Shown one piece after another: positions 1 through 10,286 of a DNA stretch of 22,486 nt (position 1 is the stretch's first letter; every line of letters starts with the position of its first letter). A program made the position numbers and the translations under genes. The DNA is from an uncultured Collinsella sp. (lineage in GTDB: Bacteria; Actinomycetota; Coriobacteriia; Coriobacteriales; Coriobacteriaceae): positions 1 through 22,486 of the forward strand of contig CAKUGX010000021.1 of the NCBI GenBank assembly GCA_934654765.1, in the 5' to 3' direction. The notes under the pieces were generated by a model, which did no database searches, was not told the origin of the DNA, and saw nothing but the letters and a program-made list of their open reading frames with translations.

Positions 1-1145
<1,145 letters not shown>

Positions 1146-1155
1146 GTCTCCCGCC

Positions 1156-1280
1156 GCAGGATCTGAGGGCTAACCTTCGCGGACGTCCTCGGACATGAAA
1201 GAACCCCCGCTGCGCACTACGTGCGGCGGGGGTTCTTTCGTCCTGCGGAGTGTCCGCGAAGGTTAGCCCTCAGATCCTGC
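1156..1280. repeat. 29-bp perfect inverted repeat enclosing the nifJ terminator
   Basis: The arms at 1156-1184 and 1252-1280 are exact reverse complements over 29 bases. Between them lie 13 unpaired bases (1185-1197), the terminator hairpin (1198-1238), and another 13 bases (1239-1251), so the structure is symmetrical. An 11-base direct repeat (acgtcctcgga) also occurs at 1183-1193 and 1288-1298. Such length and perfection is far beyond a normal terminator. It suggests a small palindromic element, or a 3'-end structure protecting the nifJ mRNA. Confidence 0.85.
1198..1238 (+). terminator. Rho-independent terminator of nifJ (probably bidirectional)
   Basis: A 13-bp perfect stem (1198-1210 with 1226-1238) has an inner 5-bp stem (1213-1217 with 1221-1225). 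The outer stem starts with AAAGAAC and ends with GTTCTTT, so there is a T-rich side in both directions. It lies 52 nt after the nifJ stop codon. Confidence 0.85.
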
Positions 1281-1825
1281 TACGACTACGTCCTCGGATT
1301 GTGCGGGCGGATGAAGGACGTGGTTGTGGGGGATACGTGTCCCGGTCGCTGTTTCGCGGCTTTGCCGCGAAACCTCGCGCCTCTTTGGGCATGGAGGGGG
1401 ACTTGGTCGTTGTTGCCTTCTGTCCCTTTGCCGCGAAACGCACGGCGAGGACTTCTTGGCTATTCCTTTTGATGGATGAAAAGCCGCTTGTTTTTGCAGG
1501 GGTGCATACTCGTCATATAAGTGCATAGAATCTCGTATAGTGCGAGTAAGATTTTGCGCTGTCCGTTTTGTGTTTAGCAAAGATATAGTTTGCATAATCC
1601 CGCCTAATCCTCGCTCTATTTAAATAAAGTCGCACGTAAATGGCGTAAACGTGTCTGAGCTGGGGTTCTGTACGCTGAGCGGATAAAAACGACCGTTCAC
1701 CGTTCAACTATTTTCAAAATGAATAAAATGAGCGATAAAGAGAATATAAACCTTAATAAACTCGCGTATCGCACGGGCGCGGGTTATTAATGGGTTGTAG
1801 GCCTTTTACAGAAAGGATTCCAGCA
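1281..1825. other. long intergenic region upstream of carbamate kinase; GC-rich part then AT-rich part
   Basis: No credible gene was found here. The first part (to about 1480) is GC-rich and contains a 10-bp hairpin at 1351-1373 (gtttcgcggc, TTT loop, gccgcgaaac). A second copy of half of that hairpin (ctttgccgcgaaac) lies at 1426-1439. The stretch from about 1500 to 1790 is clearly richer in A and T than anything else in the window and probably carries the carbamate kinase promoter and leader. Two overlapping copies of ACCGTTCA at 1692-1699 and 1699-1706 are a possible protein-binding repeat. No promoter could be fixed with confidence. Confidence 0.5.
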
Positions 1826-2788
1826 ATGTCTAAGCCTCTTGGCAAGCCCGATCGTATCGTCGTCGCCCTTGGCGGCAACGCCCTCGGCAACAACCCCGTT
1901 GAGCAGATCGAGGCCGTGAGCAACACCGCTCACGCTCTTCTCGGCCTCATCGAGCAGGGTAACGAGATCATCATCACCCACGGCAACGGCCCGCAGGTCG
2001 GCATGATCCAGAACGCCTTCGCCGCCGCCCACGACGCCATCGGCACCCCCGAGATGCCGCTGCCCGAGTGCGGCGCCATGTCCCAGGGCTACATCGGCTA
2101 TCACCTGCAGCAGGGCATCGGCCGCGAGATGCACAAGCGCTACAAGCGTTGGCACGCCGCCACCGTCGTCACCCAGATCGAGTGCGACCCCGACGACCCC
2201 GCGTTCAAGAACCCGACCAAGCCGATCGGCCCCTTCTACACCGAGGAGCAGGCCAAGGAGTTCATGGCCGAGGATCCTTCCAAGGTCTTCGTCGAGGATT
2301 CCGGCCGCGGCTGGCGTCGCGTCGTCGCTTCCCCCGATCCCAAGAAGATCGTCGAGGCTGACTCCATCCTCAACCTGCTCGACAACGAGTTCATCGTCAT
2401 CGCCTGCGGTGGCGGCGGCATCCCCGTCGTCCGCGACTACGAGAACAAGGGTTGCTACAAGGGCGTTCCCGCCGTCATCGACAAGGACCTGGGCGGCGAG
2501 CTGCTGGCCGAGGACTGCGACGCTGACGTTCTGTTCCTGCTGACTGCCGTTGAGCATGTCGCCATCAACTTTGGCAAGCCCAACCAGGAGGAGCTCGAGG
2601 ACCTCACCGCCGACGAGGCCGAGCGCCTGGCCGACGAGGGCCAGTTCGGCAAGGGCTCCATGGAGCCCAAGGTCCGCGCTGCCATCAAGTTCGCCCGCTC
2701 CCGCAAGGGCCGCACCTGCATCATCGGCGCTCTGGACAAGGCCGCCGAGACCATGGCCGGCCTCTCCGGTACCCGCATCCACGAGTAG
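1826..2788 (+). CDS. arcC: carbamate kinase
   Basis: This enzyme transfers phosphate between carbamoyl phosphate and ADP, yielding ATP plus carbamate, usually as the last step of arginine deiminase or agmatine-type catabolism. The protein has 320 residues, about the family norm of 310-320. Visible amino-acid-kinase motifs are VVALGGNAL (12-20), ITHGNGPQVG (50-59), ECGAMSQGYIGYHLQQ (81-96), CGGGGIPVV (194-202), VIDKDLGGELLAE (218-229) and GKGSMEPK (near 275). The start at 1826 is preferred because GAAAGGA (1811-1817) sits 8 nt before it. An upstream in-frame ATG at 1790 lacks such a site. There is no arcA, arcB or agmatine gene beside it, so its carbamoyl phosphate source is encoded elsewhere. 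Its C-ending codon bias is strong, suggesting high expression. A terminator follows. Confidence 0.96.
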   Translation: MSKPLGKPDRIVVALGGNALGNNPVEQIEAVSNTAHALLGLIEQGNEIIITHGNGPQVGMIQNAFAAAHDAIGTPEMPLPECGAMSQGYIGYHLQQGIGREMHKRYKRWHAATVVTQIECDPDDPAFKNPTKPIGPFYTEEQAKEFMAEDPSKVFVEDSGRGWRRVVASPDPKKIVEADSILNLLDNEFIVIACGGGGIPVVRDYENKGCYKGVPAVIDKDLGGELLAEDCDADVLFLLTAVEHVAINFGKPNQEELEDLTADEAERLADEGQFGKGSMEPKVRAAIKFARSRKGRTCIIGALDKAAETMAGLSGTRIHE

Positions 2789-2810
2789 TCTCTACTCCAT
2801 TGCCTCTCTC

Positions 2811-2834
2811 GTGGGCGCCGGGCAAGGCGCCCAC
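2811..2834 (+). other. 9-bp hairpin downstream of arcC
   Basis: GTGGGCGCC (2811-2819) pairs perfectly with GGCGCCCAC (2826-2834) around a 6-nt loop. No T-tract follows, so it is more likely a 3'-end stabiliser or pause hairpin than the terminator itself, which lies 20 nt further on. Confidence 0.55.
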
Positions 2835-2853
2835 AAACTAGCCTCTCTTCATG

Positions 2854-2886
2854 AGCCCCGCAGTCCGCTCCGGCTGCGGGGCTTTT
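2854..2886 (+). terminator. Rho-independent terminator of arcC
   Basis: AGCCCCGCAG (2854-2863) pairs with CTGCGGGGCT (2874-2883), a perfect 10-bp stem with a 10-nt loop followed by TTTT. It closes the arcC transcript just before the repeat element at 2896. Confidence 0.88.
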
Positions 2887-2895
2887 GCTATCGGT

Positions 2896-3164
2896 AGTCA
2901 TTGGGGACAGACTTAAATGAGTGGCACCAATCAACTGCGGAAAGTGCATCCCACAATGAGTGTCCAAAGCGGGGCACAGTTTCCTTTGAGGCCCTCAACC
3001 GGAAAGTACATCCCGGAATTTGGCCGAAAAGTGGCCCCCAGTTTCCCAAACAGGCCGTGCGCGGAAAGTGCATCCCGCTATCGAACTTCAAAGCGGGATG
3101 CATTTTCCGTGTCGGCAGTTCCTGGCAGCCAGAGACCACTCATTTAAGTCTGTCCCCAATGACT
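2896..3164. repeat. MITE-like structured intergenic repeat, copy 1 (269 bp, 29-bp terminal inverted repeats)
   Basis: The ends at 2896-2924 and 3136-3164 are perfect 29-bp inverted repeats that contain TTGGGGACAGACTTAAATGA. Inside, the motif GGAAAGTGCATCCC or a near copy starts at 2939, 3001 and 3063, a period of exactly 62 nt. The third unit folds with an inverted partner (3062-3079 with 3092-3109) into an 18-bp hairpin. The first unit can also fold imperfectly with 2971-2984. No convincing coding sequence is present and no target-site duplication is visible at the flanks. A diverged copy lies 6,060 nt downstream in the same orientation. The GGGGACAG/CTGTCCCC ends resemble REP-type repeats mobilised by Y1-transposase (RAYT) proteins in other bacteria. 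That link is inference; no transposase is in the window. Confidence 0.85.
3062..3109. repeat. 18-bp hairpin inside repeat copy 1
   Basis: Bases 3062-3079 pair with 3092-3109 over 18 positions with one G-T wobble and a 12-nt loop. The same hairpin in copy 2 (9122-9139 with 9152-9169) keeps its pairing through compensating base changes. Confidence 0.85.
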
Positions 3165-3339
3165 GCCCAATGGCTGGGAAGGCGCATCCCACACCGACGC
3201 ATTGCTTTCGGGCCCTCTCTCCGTGCTCCCTATAAGTTCAGCTGGACTCCCCGCAACCTGTTCCGCGTTGGCGGAACGAGCGCGACGTGGAGTGTCATTC
3301 TTTACCGCGTTAGACTAGACGCAGGGAAAGGAGGAGGAC
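3165..3339. promoter_or_regulatory. leader of the PTS regulator gene with an inverted repeat at 3260-3277
   Basis: This 175-nt stretch precedes the PRD regulator. GTTCCGC (3260-3266) and GCGGAAC (3271-3277) form a perfect 7-bp inverted repeat with a 4-nt spacer, 62 nt before the start codon. It is a candidate operator. A further stray repeat unit (GGAAGGCGCATCCC) lies at about 3177-3190. A -35/-10 pair could not be fixed. Confidence 0.35.
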
Positions 3340-5235
3340 ATGGATGCTCGCATCAAGCAGCTTGTAAATATGATCGAGGACGCTCAACCTGTCGCTGTCG
3401 CGGTGCTTGCCAAGCGTCTCGAGGTAAGCGAGCGCGCCGTGAGAAACTATATCCATCGCGCAAACGACAAGCTTGCGGGGGTTGCACGCATCGTTGGCAG
3501 CAAAGGGCAATATCGTATCGATGTTGCACATGCAGATGAGCTTGCTCGCTTGCTAGACGGTGCGGCTCTGGCCCATCCGGGCATTCCTGATACGCGCGAC
3601 GGCCGTGTGTCCTTCCTTCTTAACGACCTTCTCATGCGGTCCCAGTGGGTGACGATTGAGGAGTATGCGGATTTACTCTACGTTTCGGCGCGAACTCTGT
3701 CCAATGACATGCGTCTGGTAGAGCAGAAACTCGCCCAATTTGACTTGACGCTCGAAAAGCGCCCTCGCTACGGAATCCGCGTTGCGGGTGGGGAGTCGCA
3801 ACGGCGTCTGTGTCTGGCCTCGCTGGTGAGGCCCGTGTTGCCCGACACCGACGATGCAGAGCTCGCCGAGCGCCTGCGGGTCATCGCCGCATGTGTGGAC
3901 GATGCCCTGACTGCCTCGCCCGTCACGGTGAGCTCGCTGGCATCCCGCAATCTCATCATGCATCTTTACATCGCTCTTGGCCGCATCGAGCAGGGCTGCT
4001 ATGTCCCGGCTGCAGAATCGGACGTTTTAAAGCTGGAGGGAACGCGCGAATACGCTGCGGCTTTCCAGATTGCCGCAAACATCAAGGATGCCCTGGGCGT
4101 GAGCATGCCCCGAGAAGAGGTTGCCTTTATCGCAATCCATTTGCTCGGCAGGGGCACGGGCGTGCCCGAGAAGGGCTCGGCCGTTATCTCGGACGAGATG
4201 TGGGAGATCGCTTCCGAGATGGTATGTGCGGCCAACGATGAGTTTAGGTTTGACTTTAGCAGCGATCTTGAACTTCGCATGAACCTTGCTCGGCATATTG
4301 GCCCTCTGGGCTATCGCCTTGAATATCACATGCATATGGATAACCCCATGCTGCCCGATATCAAGACGAGATTTCCGTTGGCCTATTCGATGGCGGCCGG
4401 CACCTCGCAGGTACTCGAGCGTCATTTTGGCAGCCAGCCCTCTGATGAGGAGCTCGGCTACATCGCCATGGCATTTGCTCTGGCCCTCGAGCAGCAAGCC
4501 GACCAGCCGCGTCGCAAACGCATCCTGATCGTGTGCGCCTCGGGAGCGGGAAGCGCCCGTATGCTCGAGCACCAGTACCGCAAGCAGTTTGGTATGTATA
4601 TCGAGTCGATCGAGACATGCGATGTCGCCCGCGTGGGAACGCTCGATTTTTCGCACATCGACTACGTGTTCACAACGGTGCCGCTCAACGTCAAGTTGCC
4701 CGTGCCCGTCCGCGAGGCCGATTTCTTCTTGGAGACGAGCGATGTCAACGCTATCCGCAAGGTGTTGAGCGATGACGCCGCGCAATCGAACTCCCTGAGC
4801 TCTTTCTTTAGCCGTGCCCTGTTCTTCAACCGCGTTGAGGCGTCGTCGAAGCAGGCCGTTCTCCGATATCTCTCCGAGCGCGCCGTCGAGAGCGGCCGTG
4901 TCCATCCCCAGTTTGCCCAAGAGGTCGCCGAGCGCGAGAGCGCGAGTGCTACCTCGTTTGGCAACGGGGTGGCTATGCCCCATGGGATGCATCCTTTGAG
5001 CGCCGAGGCCTTTGTTACCGTGGGCCTGCTCGAACATCCCATTCTTTGGGACGAATACGGCCATGAGGTCGATATCGTCTTTATGGTGTCGTTTGCCCGG
5101 TCGGGCGGCGATGAGGCGCGGATCTTGAGCTCGCTGCTCGCTGAGATCTTTATGGACCGCCAGGGGGTCGAGCGCTTACGCGAGCGCCGGTCTTGGCATG
5201 AGCTGATGGCGCTTGTGCAAGCGCATACGGCTTAA
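3340..5235 (+). CDS. PRD-containing PTS-regulated transcriptional activator (LicR/MtlR-like)
   Basis: This is a DNA-binding activator whose activity is set by PTS phosphorylation and which very likely controls the sugar genes just downstream. The 631 residues show an N-terminal HTH_11 fold (about 5-60) and a second Mga-type helix-turn-helix (about 95-150, VTIEEYADLLYVSARTLSNDM). PRD1 (about 180-285) contains His208 and His267, and PRD2 (about 290-390) contains His319. A EIIB-like domain follows with Cys399 (ILIVCASGAGSARM), then a EIIA-like domain (about 485-630) with His548 (FGNGVAMPHGM). The usual second histidine of PRD2 appears to be Ala378 (ELGYIAMAFA). The HTH N-terminus rules out a BglG-type RNA antiterminator. 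The ATG at 3340 follows a strong GGAAAGGAGGAGG site. The next gene begins 115 nt later on the same strand. Confidence 0.93.
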   Translation: MDARIKQLVNMIEDAQPVAVAVLAKRLEVSERAVRNYIHRANDKLAGVARIVGSKGQYRIDVAHADELARLLDGAALAHPGIPDTRDGRVSFLLNDLLMRSQWVTIEEYADLLYVSARTLSNDMRLVEQKLAQFDLTLEKRPRYGIRVAGGESQRRLCLASLVRPVLPDTDDAELAERLRVIAACVDDALTASPVTVSSLASRNLIMHLYIALGRIEQGCYVPAAESDVLKLEGTREYAAAFQIAANIKDALGVSMPREEVAFIAIHLLGRGTGVPEKGSAVISDEMWEIASEMVCAANDEFRFDFSSDLELRMNLARHIGPLGYRLEYHMHMDNPMLPDIKTRFPLAYSMAAGTSQVLERHFGSQPSDEELGYIAMAFALALEQQADQPRRKRILIVCASGAGSARMLEHQYRKQFGMYIESIETCDVARVGTLDFSHIDYVFTTVPLNVKLPVPVREADFFLETSDVNAIRKVLSDDAAQSNSLSSFFSRALFFNRVEASSKQAVLRYLSERAVESGRVHPQFAQEVAERESASATSFGNGVAMPHGMHPLSAEAFVTVGLLEHPILWDEYGHEVDIVFMVSFARSGGDEARILSSLLAEIFMDRQGVERLRERRSWHELMALVQAHTA

Positions 5236-5258
5236 GGCTTCTTTTGTCGACAACCCTG

Positions 5259-5293
5259 CCTGCCTGCAATAAACCTCGAGGATTGCGGGCGGG
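5259..5293 (+). promoter_or_regulatory. 12-bp stem-loop between regulator and PTS genes
   Basis: Bases 5259-5270 pair with 5282-5293 over 12 positions, two of them G-U, around an 11-nt loop that contains the palindrome CCTCGAGG. No T-tract follows, so it is not a normal terminator. It could be a weak 3' end for the regulator mRNA, an mRNA processing site, or an operator for PTS gene expression. A GAATATTC palindrome lies shortly downstream near 5307-5314. Confidence 0.45.
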
Positions 5294-5350
5294 AGATAGG
5301 CGTTTCGAATATTCAAGTACAAACCAAACATCACGGGAGAGGAGACCGTT

Positions 5351-5677
5351 ATGGACGATCAGGGAACCGAGATGGTTTCGTTTCAGCTGGTCGCTGCAGC
5401 GGGAGAGGCGCGCAGCCTTGCCTTCGAAGCCCTTGAAAAGGCAAAGGCGGAGGATTTTGACGCTGCCGCCAAACTCATGAAGCAGTCAAAGGATGCGGGA
5501 ATCAAGGCTCACCACATCCAAACGCAGCTGCTTTCGACCGAGGCGGCGGGCGAGCATCTGTCGGTGGATGTGTTGCTGGTCCATGCTCAGGACCACCTCA
5601 TGTGCTCCATGCTTGCCCAGGAGCTCGTGCAGGAGCTGATCTGCCTGTATGAGCGCACTGCAGCCAAGAACGCCTAA
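5351..5677 (+). CDS. PTS system, lactose/cellobiose-family EIIA component
   Basis: This small cytoplasmic phosphocarrier takes phosphate from HPr and passes it to the EIIB encoded next door. The 108-residue all-helical protein matches the CelC/ChbA/LacF family in length. Its active-site signature is VDVLLVHAQDHLM, with the phosphorylated histidine probably His78 and the conserved His82 close by. The ATG at 5351 follows GGGAGAGGAG with good spacing. It is the first structural gene of an EIIA-EIIB-EIIC-GH1 series on the plus strand. The substrate cannot be read from this subunit alone. The downstream GH1 enzyme points to a beta-glucoside such as cellobiose. Confidence 0.93.
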   Translation: MDDQGTEMVSFQLVAAAGEARSLAFEALEKAKAEDFDAAAKLMKQSKDAGIKAHHIQTQLLSTEAAGEHLSVDVLLVHAQDHLMCSMLAQELVQELICLYERTAAKNA

Positions 5678-5723
5678 CGGCGTGCGGCGACTATCCAACC
5701 AATCAATGCGAAGGGAATCCCTT

Positions 5724-6017
5724 ATGAAGATCCTTCTTGTTTGCGCAGCTGGCCTGTCTACAAGCATTCTGATGAAGAAACTCGAGAAATACGCGGAGCA
5801 AAACGGCATCGAGCTCGATATCGATGCGGTGGGTATCGGCGAGTATCAGGAGACCTGCGCCGATTATGACGTGCTGCTCTTGGGGCCGCAGGTGTCCTAC
5901 CAGCTCAACACCGTCAAGCAGGGGAGCGGTAAGCCGACCGCGGTCATCCCCGCACAGGACTACGGCATGGGCAACGCCGCCAACGTGCTGGCACTCGCCC
6001 AGTCGCTGTTGGGTTAG
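5724..6017 (+). CDS. PTS system, lactose/cellobiose-family EIIB component
   Basis: This cytoplasmic subunit carries phosphate on a cysteine and phosphorylates the sugar as it enters through EIIC. The 97-residue protein opens with MKILLVCAAGLSTSILM. Cys7 and the following P-loop-like glycine turn are the family hallmark, and LLLGPQVSYQL and VIPAQDYGMGN are typical later segments. The ATG at 5724 is chosen because AAGGGA (5711-5716) lies 7 nt upstream and the protein then starts directly at the first beta strand. An in-frame ATG at 5706 would add six residues. The gene lies 46 nt after EIIA and 9 nt before EIIC, so the three are clearly co-transcribed. Confidence 0.94.
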   Translation: MKILLVCAAGLSTSILMKKLEKYAEQNGIELDIDAVGIGEYQETCADYDVLLLGPQVSYQLNTVKQGSGKPTAVIPAQDYGMGNAANVLALAQSLLG

Positions 6018-6026
6018 GAGGCGACC

Positions 6027-8832
<2,806 letters not shown>

Positions 8833-8848
8833 CTCTTGCAGGTCTGTT

Positions 8849-8881
8849 GCCCCCGCGGCCGTTTCGGCCGCGGGGGCTTTT
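8849..8881 (+). terminator. Rho-independent terminator of the PTS/GH1 cluster
   Basis: GCCCCCGCGGCCG (8849-8861) pairs perfectly with CGGCCGCGGGGGC (8865-8877), a 13-bp GC-rich stem with a TTT loop, followed by TTTT. Confidence 0.92.
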
Positions 8882-8934
8882 GCTATTGAGGCGGCTGTTC
8901 ATGAGGAGCATTGCAGACTTCGGAAACCCGGCAC

Positions 8935-9273
8935 TTGGGGACGTTCCTTTCCTGCCGGCAGCTTGGGACAGTCCTTAAAGGCCGCATCGATCAACTGCGG
9001 AAAGCACATCCCAGAATGAGCGTCCAACATGGGGCGCGGTTTCCCTTGAGGCCCTCAATCGGAAAATGCATCCCGGATTATTGTCGAAAAGCGGCCCTTA
9101 GTTTCCCAAACGGGCCGCTATCGGAAAGCGCATCCCGCTATTGGGTCCCAAAGCAGGATGCGCTTTCCGTGCTGGCAGTTCCAAGCAGTTCGGGATAGCC
9201 CTTTTCGTTCGCTCTCGGCCGGCGTCCGTAAGACTGTCCTCAACAACCACTCATTTAAGCCTGTCCCCAATGA
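8935..9273. repeat. structured intergenic repeat, copy 2 (diverged, composite ends)
   Basis: The core (about 8991-9185) aligns without gaps to copy 1 at an offset of exactly 6,060 nt. Over 180 compared bases I count about 145 identities by eye. The 62-nt period is kept, with GGAAA-type units at 8999, 9061 and 9123. The right end (9247-9273) is nearly identical to the copy 1 terminal repeat. The left end is degenerate (TTGGGACAGTCCTTAAAG near 8963-8980). Extra end-like motifs occur at 8935-8947 and about 9228-9243, so this copy looks composite. About 50 extra bases lie between the hairpin and the right end compared with copy 1. It ends 11 nt from the stop codon of the minus-strand gene. Confidence 0.8.
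9122..9169. repeat. 18-position hairpin inside repeat copy 2
   Basis: Bases 9122-9139 pair with 9152-9169 with a single C-A mismatch and a 12-nt loop. Compared with copy 1, one T-A pair has become C-G and one G-T wobble has become G-C. Confidence 0.82.
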
Positions 9274-9284
9274 GTGCCCAATGA

Positions 9285-10286
9285 CTAGTAGTAGGCCCAC
9301 ATGGCTTCGATTTCGTTGAGGACCTCCACCACGCCCCAGCGGCGGGCGCTGCGGCTGGCCGAGTTGGGGTCGTAGACGCCAATCTGGTTGGCATCGTCGA
9401 TGCCGTGGAGCACGATATAGTGGCCTACGTTGGTAAACGTGCCGGGGCGCACTGCGGCGATGACGGGCGCACCCGAGCGAAGTGCTTGGGTAATCGATTC
9501 GCGATCGTTATAGAGCTGTGTTCCGTTGAGCCCCAGCTGCCACGCACCGCTTGTCATAAACGACCACTCGGTGGCACCAGTGGGGGCGTAGTTGCCGGCT
9601 TCGGCCAGTGCGCATATATCGACCGGCGTCTTATCGGTATGGCCGGTCTTAAAGATATAGACCATGGTGAGGCAAGTTGGACCGCAAGCGTTTTCGCGAA
9701 TAGTGCCACCGGCATAGGGCAGCTCCGACCATGCGGGGTCAATTTGGTAGATGTGGGGCATGGTGCCGGCACTCCACTGCGAGCGTGGGGTCGAGAACGC
9801 AAAGGAGTAACCGGGCGCGACGGGAGCTTTAAGCAGCTTGTCCTCGGCAGTGGGCTCAAGACCGGCTGACCCGTGGGAGATACAGGATCCCAAAAACACA
9901 AAGACGAGGCAGGCGGCGATGGAGCAAAACGCAAGGCGTAGGCGGCGGGCCGGAAGCGCGTGGCTTGTGATGTGCGACGCGGGGTGAGGGGCTGAATTGC
10001 CGCGATCGCGTTGAGGTCGCGAAAAGGAGCGCTTAACGTAGTAGTCGGTCTTACGGCGATCGTAGCGGCGTGGCTGCGATGTGTCGGTCTGGCGTTGGCG
10101 TGTGCTCGTACTCATGCGGTCTGACTGCTGCACGGTACGGCTTTGTTGCCGCGAAGAAGCCCCGGGCTGCTCTTGGGGGCGCTGCGGGCTGTCGTTGTCG
10201 GAGGTGCTTCTGGGCGTTGGCGTGGTACGGCCGGCAAGGCGCACGCTTTGTGGCCGTTGGTCGCCGTCATTGTATCCGTATGCCAT
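9285..10286 (-). CDS. membrane-anchored C39-like (papain-fold) putative cysteine peptidase
   Basis: This is a 333-residue protein of unknown physiological role. The first 110 or so residues are low-complexity, rich in Arg, Gln, Ser and Thr, and probably disordered in the cytoplasm. One hydrophobic segment follows (about 116-138, LRLAFCSIAACLVFVFLGSC), then an outer domain resembling Peptidase_C39_2/papain-like folds. Its candidate catalytic residues are Cys201 in ENACGPTCLTMV, His289 in VGHYIVLHGI and Asp306 in VYDPNS. The ATG at 10286 is chosen because AAGGTG lies 6 nt upstream. A GTG at 10295 is an alternative. It stands alone and is divergent from the permease gene. It could be a peptidase acting on the cell surface or an inactive binding fold. 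The order Cys-His-Asp supports an active enzyme. Confidence 0.82.
   Translation of the reverse strand: MAYGYNDGDQRPQSVRLAGRTTPTPRSTSDNDSPQRPQEQPGASSRQQSRTVQQSDRMSTSTRQRQTDTSQPRRYDRRKTDYYVKRSFSRPQRDRGNSAPHPASHITSHALPARRLRLAFCSIAACLVFVFLGSCISHGSAGLEPTAEDKLLKAPVAPGYSFAFSTPRSQWSAGTMPHIYQIDPAWSELPYAGGTIRENACGPTCLTMVYIFKTGHTDKTPVDICALAEAGNYAPTGATEWSFMTSGAWQLGLNGTQLYNDRESITQALRSGAPVIAAVRPGTFTNVGHYIVLHGIDDANQIGVYDPNSASRSARRWGVVEVLNEIEAMWAYY

Noticed and set aside
1692..1706. Tandem ACCGTTCA motifs as a LytTR binding site for arcC control
   Set aside because: The two copies are only 7 nt apart, which does not fit LytTR spacing. They are kept only as an unassigned repeat.
1513..1707. 64-residue minus-strand open frame in the AT-rich leader of arcC
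   Set aside because: It has no convincing ribosome-binding site, no recognisable motif and no conserved context.
1787..2782. Long minus-strand open frame opposite carbamate kinase
   Set aside because: It is a mirror of a codon-biased GC-rich gene. The low-complexity Gly/Ala/Val/Asp composition and lack of a ribosome-binding site mark it as a shadow frame. The same applies to the long minus-strand frames opposite the PTS, permease, kinase and MFS genes.
2896..3164. Repeat element as a CRISPR array
   Set aside because: The 62-nt units are similar throughout, with no unique spacers. There are only three units, no cas genes, and the ends are inverted repeats.
2901..3539. Long plus-strand open frame covering repeat copy 1 and the start of the PTS regulator
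   Set aside because: It has no family features, runs through the inverted-repeat element and the regulator's ribosome-binding site, and overlaps a well-supported gene in another frame.
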